DNA of 29,560 bases from assembly GCF_035998295.1 (NCBI RefSeq), contig NZ_DASYHS010000122.1:1-29560 (forward strand), written 5' to 3'. Both the position numbers and the translations under genes were made by a program. Source of the DNA: DASYHS01 sp035998295. Lineage in GTDB: Bacteria > Pseudomonadota > Alphaproteobacteria > Azospirillales > Azospirillaceae. The notes beneath the pieces are model-generated. The model had not been told where the DNA came from and did not search any database. It saw only the letters and a program-made list of their open reading frames with translations. The first letter of the stretch is position 1. Each line of letters starts with the position of its first letter. This document shows, in pieces, positions 22,849 to 29,560 of the stretch.

Positions 22849-23576
22849 GGCTGCTCGACGTCACCGGCCTGACCAAGCGCTTCGGCGGCCTGACCGCGGT
22901 CGACGGCGTCTCCTTCGGGGTCGAGCAGGGCGAGGTGGTAGCACTGCTCGGCCCGAACGGCTCGGGCAAGACGACCGTCCTCAACACGATCTCCGGGATG
23001 CTGCCGGCGTCCGGCGGGACCATCCGCTTCAAGGGCGAGGCGATCACCGGTCTGGCGCCGAACCGCATCGCGCATCGCGGCATCGCCCGCACTTTCCAGC
23101 TTGTCCGCGTCCTGCCCTCGCTGAGCGTGATCGACAACGTCGTCGCGGCGCTGGCCTTCTCGCGGCGGCCTCTCTGGGGCGAGGCCGCGCGCGAGGCGGC
23201 GCTCGAGCGCCTCGCCGAGGTCGGGCTCGCCGGGCGGGCCGACGAGAACGCCGAGGCCCTGACCTATATCGACCAGAAGCGGGTGGAACTGGCCCGGGCG
23301 CTGGCCGCAGAGCCGGCCCTGCTGCTGCTGGACGAGTGGCTGGCCGGGCTGAACCCGACGGAGCTGCGCGTCGGCATCGACCTGATAGCCTCGCTGCGCC
23401 GGCGGGGCATGACGATCCTGCTGGTCGAGCACGTGATGGACGCGGTGCGCGCGCTGTGCACGCGCTGCATCGTGATGAATGCCGGCCGCAAGATCGCCGA
23501 CGGCCCGACCGGCGGCGTGCTCGCCGACCCGGAGGTCGTCCGCGCCTATCTCGGAGAGGACCATGCTCGAGATTGA
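22845..23576 (+). CDS. Branched-chain-type ABC transporter ATPase, LivG-like
   Basis: A 243-residue ATPase. Seen: Walker A GPNGSGKT (~40), Q-loop in GIARTFQLVRVLPSLSV, Walker B LLLLDEWLAGLNPTE and H-loop LLVEHVMDAV. The ABC signature is degenerate, EALTYIDQKRVELARAL, in place of LSxGQ, and the residue after the catalytic Glu is Trp rather than Pro. I recall a LivG subgroup with LTxxD signatures, so this is probably a lineage feature rather than damage. It would hydrolyse ATP as a heterodimer with the LivF-like subunit. Starts at an ATGA overlap and overlaps the next gene by 14 bases. Confidence 0.9.
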   Translation: MRLLDVTGLTKRFGGLTAVDGVSFGVEQGEVVALLGPNGSGKTTVLNTISGMLPASGGTIRFKGEAITGLAPNRIAHRGIARTFQLVRVLPSLSVIDNVVAALAFSRRPLWGEAAREAALERLAEVGLAGRADENAEALTYIDQKRVELARALAAEPALLLLDEWLAGLNPTELRVGIDLIASLRRRGMTILLVEHVMDAVRALCTRCIVMNAGRKIADGPTGGVLADPEVVRAYLGEDHARD

Positions 23577-24312
23577 CCGGCTGTCGCTGCGCTACGGCCA
23601 GCACCTCGCGCTCGACGCCGTCTCGGTGTGCGCGGGCAGGGGCGAGACCGTGGTGATCCTGGGCGCCAACGGCGCCGGCAAATCGTCGCTGCTGAAGGCC
23701 GTCGCCGGGCTCGTCCGCCCGAGGGGCCGATCGGACATCCGCCTGGACGGGCGGTCGCTGCTCGGCCGGCCCGCGCACGCGGTGCTGGAGGACGGGATCG
23801 CGCTGGTGCCGGAGGGACGTGGCATCTTCGGCGACCTCAGCGTCGAGGAGAACCTGCTGCTGGGCGCCTACGCCCGGCGCGCGCGCGCCGGCGAGGCCGC
23901 GCACCGGGCGCTCGTCTACGAGCTGTTCCCGAGGCTCGCGGAACGCCGCTCGCAACTCGCCGGCACGATGTCGGGCGGCGAGCAGCAGATGGTCGCGATC
24001 GGCCGGGCACTGATGTCCGGCCCGGACCTGCTGATGCTGGACGAGCCGAGCCTCGGCCTGGCGCCGGTGGTCGTGAAGGAGCTGTTCGCGGCCCTGGCCC
24101 GAGTGCGGGAGACGGGCGTCGGGCTCCTGATCGTCGAGCAGAACGTCAGGATCAGCTTGTCGATCGCCGACCGCGGCTACCTGATGGAGGCCGGCCGCAT
24201 CGTCGGCCAGGGCTCCGCCCGCGCCCTTGCGAACGATCCCGCCGTGCAGCGCGCATTCCTGGGGATGGCGCCCGGAACACCCCCCGGAAACGCCCCCGGG
24301 CACGGCCCATGA
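23563..24312 (+). CDS. Branched-chain-type ABC transporter ATPase, LivF-like
   Basis: A 249-residue ATPase with canonical motifs: Walker A GANGAGKS (~33), VPEGRGIFGDLSVEENL (LivF hallmark), signature TMSGGEQQMVAIGRALMS, Walker B LLMLDEPSLGLAP and H-loop LLIVEQNV. Its intact signature complements the degenerate one in the LivG-like partner, so the importer may have one strong and one weaker nucleotide site (inference). GGAGAGGA lies just before the ATG, which is inside the end of the previous gene. The C-terminal tail is short and Pro/Gly-rich. Confidence 0.9.
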   Translation: MLEIDRLSLRYGQHLALDAVSVCAGRGETVVILGANGAGKSSLLKAVAGLVRPRGRSDIRLDGRSLLGRPAHAVLEDGIALVPEGRGIFGDLSVEENLLLGAYARRARAGEAAHRALVYELFPRLAERRSQLAGTMSGGEQQMVAIGRALMSGPDLLMLDEPSLGLAPVVVKELFAALARVRETGVGLLIVEQNVRISLSIADRGYLMEAGRIVGQGSARALANDPAVQRAFLGMAPGTPPGNAPGHGP

Positions 24313-24332
24313 ATGAACCAGTGAGGACGAAG

Positions 24333-25784
24333 ATGGACTCTCTCGGACTGCTGATCGGAAACGAGGACCAAGGCGCTTCCGACGGCCGCACCTTCGAGCG
24401 CACCAGCCCCGTGACCGGCGAGGTCGCGACCCGGGCGGCGGCGGCCACCGTGGAGGACGCGCGCATGGCCGCCGACGCCGCCGCCATGGCCTTCCCGGCC
24501 TGGTCGCGCACGGCCCCGGCCGCGCGGCGCAGATTCCTGCTGAACGCGGCCGACGTGCTGGAGGCCCGGCGCGAGGACTTCGTCCGCGCGATGGCGGACG
24601 AGACCGGCGCCACGGCGGGCTGGGCGCGCTTCAACGTCGGCCTGGGCGCCGACATGCTGCGCGAGGCGGCGTCGCTGACGACCCAGATCGCCGGCGAGGT
24701 GATCCCGTCCAACCGGCCGGGCACCTTCGCGATGGCGGTGCGCCAGCCGGCCGGCGTCGTGCTGTCGATCGCGCCGTGGAACGCGCCGGTGATCCTGGGC
24801 GTGCGCTCGCTGGCCACGCCGCTCGCCTGCGGCAACACGGTGGTGATGAAGACCTCGGAGATGTGCCCGCGCACGCACCGCCTGATCGTCGACGCGCTGC
24901 GCGAGGCCGGCCTGCCCGACGGCGTGGTCAATGCGATCTCGAACGCGCCGGAGAACGCGCCGGAGATCGTCGAGGCGCTGATCGCGCACCCGGCGGTGCG
25001 CCGCGTCAACTTCACCGGCTCGACCCGGGTCGGCCGGGTGATCGCCGAGACGGCCGGCCGCTACCTGAAGCCGGCGCTGCTGGAGCTGGGCGGCAAGGCG
25101 CCGATGGTGGTCCTGGACGACGCCGACATCGAGCAGGCCGTCGCGGCCGCCGCGTTCGGCGCCTACATGAACCAGGGGCAGATCTGCATGTCGACCGAGC
25201 GCATCGTCGTCGACGAGACGATCGCCGACGCGTTCGTCACGCGCCTGGCCGCCAAGGCGCGGACGCTGCGGGCGGGCGACCCGCGCACCGGCGACGCGCC
25301 GCTCGGCTCGGTCGTCGACCCGGGAGCCGCGCAGCGCATCGGCCACCTGGTCGAGGACGCGGTCGCCAAGGGCGCGGTGCTCGCCGCCGGCGGCGGGATC
25401 GAGGGCACGGTGATCGAGGCGACGCTGCTCGACAGGGTGACCGCGTCGATGCGCATCTACGCCGAGGAGAGCTTCGGCCCGGTCGTCAGCGTCGTGCGCG
25501 CCGGCGGCGTCGACGAGGCGGTGCGCATCGCCAACGACACCGAGTACGGCCTGTCGGCGGCGGTGTTCGGCCGCGACGTCAACCGGGCGATGGCGGTCGC
25601 GCGGCGCATCGAGAGCGGCATCTGCCACATCAACGGCCCGACCGTGCACGACGAGGCGCAGATGCCGTTCGGCGGCGTCAAGGATTCCGGCTACGGCCGC
25701 TTCGGCGGCAAGGCCGGGATCGCCGAGTTCACGGAGCTGCGCTGGATCACGATCCAGGACGGCGCGCTCCATTACCCGATCTGA
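24333..25784 (+). CDS. Aldehyde dehydrogenase, salicylaldehyde/vanillin dehydrogenase-like
   Basis: A 483-residue NAD(P)-dependent aldehyde dehydrogenase. Seen: IAPWNAPVILGVRSLATPLACG (conserved Asn), VNFTGSTRVGR cofactor loop, catalytic Glu in LLELGGKAPMVVLDDADIE, catalytic Cys in NQGQICMST, and the end INGPTVHDEAQMPFGGVKDS. This ending and the CMST context fit the DoxF/LigV-type group that oxidises aromatic aldehydes to acids. I start at the ATG preceded by GAGGA 5 bases away; an alternative ATG 24 bases upstream overlaps the LivF-like stop (ATGA). Placed directly behind the transporter, it probably acts on the imported compound or its first product. Confidence 0.9.
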   Translation: MDSLGLLIGNEDQGASDGRTFERTSPVTGEVATRAAAATVEDARMAADAAAMAFPAWSRTAPAARRRFLLNAADVLEARREDFVRAMADETGATAGWARFNVGLGADMLREAASLTTQIAGEVIPSNRPGTFAMAVRQPAGVVLSIAPWNAPVILGVRSLATPLACGNTVVMKTSEMCPRTHRLIVDALREAGLPDGVVNAISNAPENAPEIVEALIAHPAVRRVNFTGSTRVGRVIAETAGRYLKPALLELGGKAPMVVLDDADIEQAVAAAAFGAYMNQGQICMSTERIVVDETIADAFVTRLAAKARTLRAGDPRTGDAPLGSVVDPGAAQRIGHLVEDAVAKGAVLAAGGGIEGTVIEATLLDRVTASMRIYAEESFGPVVSVVRAGGVDEAVRIANDTEYGLSAAVFGRDVNRAMAVARRIESGICHINGPTVHDEAQMPFGGVKDSGYGRFGGKAGIAEFTELRWITIQDGALHYPI

Positions 25785-25811
25785 ACCCGAGGCGGACAGG
25801 GAAGAACGGTC

Positions 25812-26570
25812 ATGGCACGGCTGAAGGACGGGACCTGCATCGTCACCGGCGGCGCCGGCAGCCTCGGGAGGGCGGCCGCGCGGCGGTTCGCGGAGGAAGG
25901 GGCGAAGGTGGTGCTGGTCGACCTCGACCGGGACGCGCTGGAGGAGGTGGGGAAGGACCTGCCGGCAGACCGGGTGGCGGTGGTCGCGGCCGACGTGTCG
26001 AAGGCGGAGGACGCGCGGCGCTACGTCGCCGCCGCGGTCGAGCGCTTCGGCCCGGTCGACGTGCTGTTCAGCAACGCCGGCAATTTCGGCGTCGTCCGGC
26101 CGGTGCAGGACTTTCCCGAGGACGTGTTCGACGCGGTGCTGGCGGTCCATGTCCGCGGCGCGTTCCTGGCCGCGAAATACGCCGTGCCGCACATGCGCGA
26201 CGGCGGCAGCATCGTCATCACGTCGAGCGTCGCCGGACTGCGCGGCGATGCCGGCGTCCATGCCTACATCGCCGCGAAGCACGCCCAGGTCGGGCTGATG
26301 CGCTGCCTGGCCAAGGAGCTGGCGCCGCGCCGCATCCGGGTCAACACCGTCCATCCCGGCCCGATCGGCAACCACTTCCAGCGGGCGGTGGAGGACGGGC
26401 TGAGCCTGGCGCTCGGCGTCGACGGGACCGCGTTCTTCGACGCGATGATCCCGCTCGCCCGCCACGGCACGCCCGAGGAGGTCGCCGAGGCCGTGCTGTT
26501 CCTGGCCTCCGACCGGAGCAGCTTCACGACCGGCACGATGCTGATGGTCGACGGCGGCATGAGCGTGTGA
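25812..26570 (+). CDS. SDR-family oxidoreductase
   Basis: A 252-residue classical short-chain dehydrogenase. Seen: TGGAGSLG cofactor motif, Asp in VVLVDLDRDAL (suggesting NAD preference), ADVS, SNAG in place of NNAG, IVITSSVAG with catalytic Ser, Tyr-Lys in AYIAAKHAQ, and TGTMLMVDGG. It follows the aldehyde dehydrogenase by 27 bases in the operon. A natural order would be alcohol to aldehyde by this SDR, then aldehyde to acid by the dehydrogenase, but the direction is inferred. ATG chosen at the start of the family core; AGGGAAG lies about 8 bases upstream. Confidence 0.9.
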   Translation: MARLKDGTCIVTGGAGSLGRAAARRFAEEGAKVVLVDLDRDALEEVGKDLPADRVAVVAADVSKAEDARRYVAAAVERFGPVDVLFSNAGNFGVVRPVQDFPEDVFDAVLAVHVRGAFLAAKYAVPHMRDGGSIVITSSVAGLRGDAGVHAYIAAKHAQVGLMRCLAKELAPRRIRVNTVHPGPIGNHFQRAVEDGLSLALGVDGTAFFDAMIPLARHGTPEEVAEAVLFLASDRSSFTTGTMLMVDGGMSV

Positions 26571-26637
26571 GCCGCCGGCCCGCGGGGCTTGACCAGGGCA
26601 CCCCGTCCCGGGTCCCATGCCCGGGAGGGGGACCGCG

Positions 26638-27048
26638 ATGACGCAGCATCTGGGCTCGGTCGCGCTGCTGGTGCGCGACTATGACGAGGCGATCGCCTTC
26701 TTCACCGGCAGGCTCGGCTTCGACCTGGTCGAGGACGCGCCGGCCGGCGGGGAGAAGCGCTGGGTGCGGGTGGCGCCGCCGGGATCGCGGGAGACGGGCC
26801 TGCTGCTGGCCAGGGCGGCGACGCCGGAGCAGCAGGCGCAGGTCGGCCGCCAGTCCGGCGGCCGGGTGTTCCTGTTCCTGCACACCGACGATTTCCGGCG
26901 CGACCACGCGCGCCTGCTGGCGGCGGGCGTCGAGTTCGAGGAGGCCCCGCGCGAGGAGGCCTACGGCACCGTCGCGGTGTTCCGCGACCTCTACGGCAAC
27001 CGCTGGGACTTGCTCCAGATGGCGGACACATGCCCGGACGCCGCATGA
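26638..27048 (+). CDS. VOC-superfamily protein (glyoxalase/extradiol dioxygenase fold)
   Basis: A 136-residue single VOC-fold protein. Seen: HLGSVALLVRDYDEAIAFFT, then LGFDLVEDAPAGGEKRWVRV, FLFLHTDDFRRDHARLLAAG and AVFRDLYGNRWDLLQM. Typical metal ligands would be His5 (of QHLG) and Glu, but the Glu expected near RWDLLQ is replaced by Asp-Leu-Leu-Gln, so metal binding is uncertain. This group is often labelled glyoxalase/bleomycin resistance. GGAGGGGG lies about 7 bases before the chosen ATG; an in-frame ATG 21 bases upstream lacks such a site. The stop overlaps the ATP-grasp start (ATGA). Confidence 0.85.
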   Translation: MTQHLGSVALLVRDYDEAIAFFTGRLGFDLVEDAPAGGEKRWVRVAPPGSRETGLLLARAATPEQQAQVGRQSGGRVFLFLHTDDFRRDHARLLAAGVEFEEAPREEAYGTVAVFRDLYGNRWDLLQMADTCPDAA

Positions 27049-27986
27049 AGGTCGCGGTCGTGACGTGCCGGGCGTATCCCGGCATCAGCAGTTCCGACGC
27101 GCTGTACCGGGATGCGCTGGAGGAGCTGGGTGCGCAGGTCCGCGTCGTGCCCTGGAACGACGGCGCGGCGGCGGATGCGGCGGCGCTCGCGGGCATGGAC
27201 GCGGTCGTCCTGCGCTCGCCCTGGGACTATCCGCACGACCTGGCCGCCTTCCTCGCCTGGATCGCGCGGCTGGAGGAGGCGGGCGTCCGGCTCTTGAACC
27301 GGGGTCCGCTGGTGCGCTGGAACGTGGACAAGCGCTATCTCCTCGACCTGCGCGACGCCGGTGTCGGGGTCCCGGACATGGCCTTGCTCGGCCCCGACGC
27401 CGATGCCGGCGCGCTACGCGACGCGCTGTCCGCCCTGGGCGTGGAGGACGGGGCGGAGGCGGTGCTGAAGCCGGCCTGGGGCGGCAGCGGCTTCGCGGTC
27501 GCCCTGGTGTCGCGGGCCGGTGCCGCGGACGCGCTCGGGCGGGCGAAGGCGGAGGCGCCCGGACGGCCGCTGCTGGTGCAGCGCTTCCTGCCCGAGGTCG
27601 CGGCCGAGGGCGAGGCGAGCTTCGTCTTCATCGGCGGCCGGTTCGCGCATGCCGTGCGCAAGCGCCCCGCGGACGGCGAGTTCAGGGTCAATTCGCGCTA
27701 CGGCCCGCGCCCGCCGGAACGCTTCGAGCCGTCGCCCGCCCTGCTGGAGGATGCGCAGAGGGTCCTGTCCGCGCTGCCGGGCGGCAGCCCGCCCCTGTAT
27801 GCGCGGATCGACGGGGTGCCCGGGCGCGACGGCCGGCTCGCCTGCCTGGAGGCGGAGGTCGTCGACCCCGCCCTGTTCCTGGACCTTGCGCCCGAAACGG
27901 CGGCGGCGTTCGCCCGCGCCACGCTGGAGCACGCCGCGGGCGCGCGGCTCAGTGCCGCGCCGGCCCCCGCGCGGGCTGGCCGATGA
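27045..27986 (+). CDS. ATP-grasp ligase, DcsG/RimK-like
   Basis: A 313-residue ATP-grasp enzyme. Seen: MKVAVVTCRAYPGISSSD, VVLRSPWDYPHDLAAFLAW, RWNVDKRYLLDL, ATP-binding Lys and Gly loop EAVLKPAWGGSGFAV, VQRFLPEVAAEGEASFVFIG, and metal-binding acidic residues in LACLEAEVVDPALFL. Such enzymes form C-N bonds through acyl-phosphates; the closest functionally known relative I recall is DcsG, which cyclises O-ureidoserine in D-cycloserine synthesis. Most relatives are uncharacterised. Start chosen at the ATGA overlap with the VOC gene; an alternative ATG lies 15 bases upstream. Its last 38 bases overlap the convergent dehydrogenase gene. A ligase at the end of a catabolic operon is unusual. Confidence 0.8.
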   Translation: MKVAVVTCRAYPGISSSDALYRDALEELGAQVRVVPWNDGAAADAAALAGMDAVVLRSPWDYPHDLAAFLAWIARLEEAGVRLLNRGPLVRWNVDKRYLLDLRDAGVGVPDMALLGPDADAGALRDALSALGVEDGAEAVLKPAWGGSGFAVALVSRAGAADALGRAKAEAPGRPLLVQRFLPEVAAEGEASFVFIGGRFAHAVRKRPADGEFRVNSRYGPRPPERFEPSPALLEDAQRVLSALPGGSPPLYARIDGVPGRDGRLACLEAEVVDPALFLDLAPETAAAFARATLEHAAGARLSAAPAPARAGR

Positions 27987-29547
27987 CCCCGTCGATGCGC
28001 CTGACGAGCCCCATCGGGTTGGCGTCGCGCAGCGCCTCCGGCAGGAGCGCGTCGGGGAGGTCCTGGTAGCAGACCGGCCTCAGGAAGCGGCGGATGGCCA
28101 GCGAGCCGACCGAGGTGGCGCGGCCGTCGGAGGTCGCGGGGTAAGGGCCTCCGTGGACCATGGCGTGGCCCACCTCGACGCCGGTCGGCCAGCCATTGGC
28201 GAGGATGCGGCCGGCGCGCCGCTCCAGGATCGGCAGCAGGGCACGCGCGTCCCCGTGGTCCGCCTCGTCCAGGTGGATGGTCGCGCTCAGTTGCCCTTCG
28301 AGCGCCTCGGCCGCCCGGCACATGTCGCCGATCCCGGCGCAGCGGACGATCAGCGAGGAGGCGCCGAAGACCTCGCGATGGAGCGCGGGGTCGGCGAGGA
28401 AGCTCTCGACGTCCGTCGCGAACAGCGCGGCCTGGCAGGCGTTGGCGCCGTCGCCGGCGGGCCCGCGGGCGATCCGCTCGACCTTCGGGTTGCCGGCGAG
28501 CGCCTCGACGCCGGCGCGGTAGGCCTCGCTGATGCCCGGCGTCAGCATGGTCGCGGCCGCGGCCTCGCCCAGCGCGGCGGCGGCGGCCGTGGTGAAGCGG
28601 TCGAGTGCCGCGCCGCGCGGGGCGAACACCAGCCCGGGATTGGTGCAGAACTGGCCGGCCCCCATCACGAGCGAGCCGACGAACGACCGGCCGAGGGCCT
28701 CGGCCCGGCCGGCCAGGGCCGAGCGCAGCAGGAAGACGGGGTTGACGCTGCTCATCTCGGCATGGACCGGGATCGGCTCCGGCCGGCCGGCCGCGAGCGC
28801 CGCCAGGGCGAGCCCTCCCGCCCGCGACCCGGTGAAGCCGACCGCCTTGATGCGCGGGTCCGTCACCAGCGCGCCGCCGAGTTCGTTCGACGGTCCGGTC
28901 AGGAGCGAGAACACGCCCTCGGGCAGGCCGGAGTCGCGGACGGCGGCGCGCACTGCCCGGCCGACGAGCTCGCTGGTGCCGGGATGGGCGGGATGGCCCT
29001 TCACGACGACGGGGCATCCGGCGGCCAGCGCCGACGCGGTGTCGCCGCCGGCGACCGAGAAGGCGAGCGGGAAGTTGCTGGCGCCGAACACGGCGACCGG
29101 GCCGACCGCGACGTGGCGCTGGCGCAGGTCGGGCCGCGGCATCGGCGTGCGGTCCGGCATCGCCGGGTCGATCCGGGCCTCGATGAACTCGCCCCGCCGC
29201 ACGACCTCGGCGAACAGGCGGAGCTGGCCGACGGTGCGGCCGCGTTCGGTCTCGATCCGCGCCGGCGGCAACCCGGTTTCAGCCGCCGCGCGCGCCGTCA
29301 GCGACGGGCCCAGGGCCACGATCGCGTCCGCGATCCTCTCCAGGAACGCGGCGCGCGCCTCCAGGCCGGTGTCGCGGTAGCGGTCGAACGCCGCGTCCGC
29401 GAGGGCGCAGGCATGCGCGACGTCCGCCGGGCCTGCCGCCGAGAACGGCGGCTCCAGGCGGGCTCCCGTCGCGGGATCGACGGCACGGAAGGTCTCCCCC
29501 GTGCTCCGGTCCTCGTTTCCCATGAGGATCTCGCCCGTGATGTCCAT
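27949..29547 (-). CDS. Alpha-ketoglutarate-semialdehyde dehydrogenase-type aldehyde dehydrogenase
   Basis: A 532-residue NAD(P)-dependent enzyme of the KGSADH (2,5-dioxovalerate dehydrogenase) group, which ends the non-phosphorylative pathways for pentoses, sugar acids and hydroxyproline. Seen: ITGEILMGNEDRSTGETFRA, GASNFPLAFSVAGGDTASAL (conserved Asn; substrate-binding stretch), GFTGSRAGG loop, catalytic Glu in VHAEMSSVNPVFLL, catalytic Cys in GAGQFCTNPGL, and RNATHYLD-like ending replaced by RFLRPVCYQDLPDALLP, typical for this group. GGAAGAGG lies just before the ATG, so the gene is complete, near the window edge. Related genes are probably to the right. Confidence 0.88.
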   Translation of the reverse strand: MDITGEILMGNEDRSTGETFRAVDPATGARLEPPFSAAGPADVAHACALADAAFDRYRDTGLEARAAFLERIADAIVALGPSLTARAAAETGLPPARIETERGRTVGQLRLFAEVVRRGEFIEARIDPAMPDRTPMPRPDLRQRHVAVGPVAVFGASNFPLAFSVAGGDTASALAAGCPVVVKGHPAHPGTSELVGRAVRAAVRDSGLPEGVFSLLTGPSNELGGALVTDPRIKAVGFTGSRAGGLALAALAAGRPEPIPVHAEMSSVNPVFLLRSALAGRAEALGRSFVGSLVMGAGQFCTNPGLVFAPRGAALDRFTTAAAAALGEAAAATMLTPGISEAYRAGVEALAGNPKVERIARGPAGDGANACQAALFATDVESFLADPALHREVFGASSLIVRCAGIGDMCRAAEALEGQLSATIHLDEADHGDARALLPILERRAGRILANGWPTGVEVGHAMVHGGPYPATSDGRATSVGSLAIRRFLRPVCYQDLPDALLPEALRDANPMGLVRRIDGVIGQPARGPARH

Positions 29548-29560
29548 GCCTCTTCCTTCC

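Noticed and set aside
1..29560. Search for tRNA, rRNA, CRISPR, insertion sequences, phage genes, defence or toxin-antitoxin systems
   Set aside because: None is visible. The RHH gene is not paired with a toxin gene; its partner is an esterase.

Overview
The window is very GC-rich chromosomal DNA (by eye about 70% G+C or more), densely packed with genes and many ATGA start/stop overlaps. A match to the EcfG-type stress promoter (GGAAC-N17-GTT) upstream of two stress-type genes, HWE/HisKA_2-type signalling, a very large hybrid histidine kinase and several solute-import systems all fit a free-living alphaproteobacterium, perhaps Rhodospirillales-like. The phylum-level call is an inference from gene families and promoter type. 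I see no rRNA, tRNA, CRISPR array, insertion sequence, phage gene or replication origin.

Layout. 1-2.3 kb: an ArsR-type regulator divergent from a pair of small ferredoxin-fold proteins (NIPSNAP, ABM) and an SDR oxidoreductase. 2.3-4.1 kb: a single-domain response regulator divergent from a MEDS-domain HisKA_2 sensor kinase. 4.1-6.5 kb: a peptide-type ABC binding protein without permeases, coupled to a GNAT acetyltransferase. 6.5-7.7 kb: a DUF2382/YsnF-like stress protein and a small membrane protein behind the EcfG-type promoter. 7.9-9.6 kb: a PHA depolymerase-type esterase and a ribbon-helix-helix regulator, preceded by a striking set of inverted repeats that looks like an autoregulatory operator. 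9.8-14.2 kb: a 1457-residue protein with two complete histidine kinase modules and three receiver domains. 14.2-18.6 kb: a YjaB-like acetyltransferase, an EamA-type transporter preceded by a 13-codon leader ORF, a secreted GH13 amylase-family enzyme and a glutathione S-transferase.

18.7-28 kb: the most coherent block. An AraC-type regulator is divergent from a run of nine genes: a branched-chain-type ABC importer (binding protein, two permeases, two ATPases), an aldehyde dehydrogenase of the salicylaldehyde/vanillin dehydrogenase type, an SDR, a VOC-fold protein and an ATP-grasp ligase related to the DcsG group. The layout reads as regulated uptake and oxidation of a small, possibly aromatic or aldehyde-yielding, compound; the substrate is not evident. 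At the right edge, an alpha-ketoglutarate-semialdehyde-type dehydrogenase converges on and overlaps the ATP-grasp gene.

The best candidates for something undescribed are the double-kinase protein, with its repeat-built linkers and a fresh tandem duplication over its stop codon; the import-oxidation-ligase operon; and the ribbon-helix-helix operator in front of the depolymerase operon.
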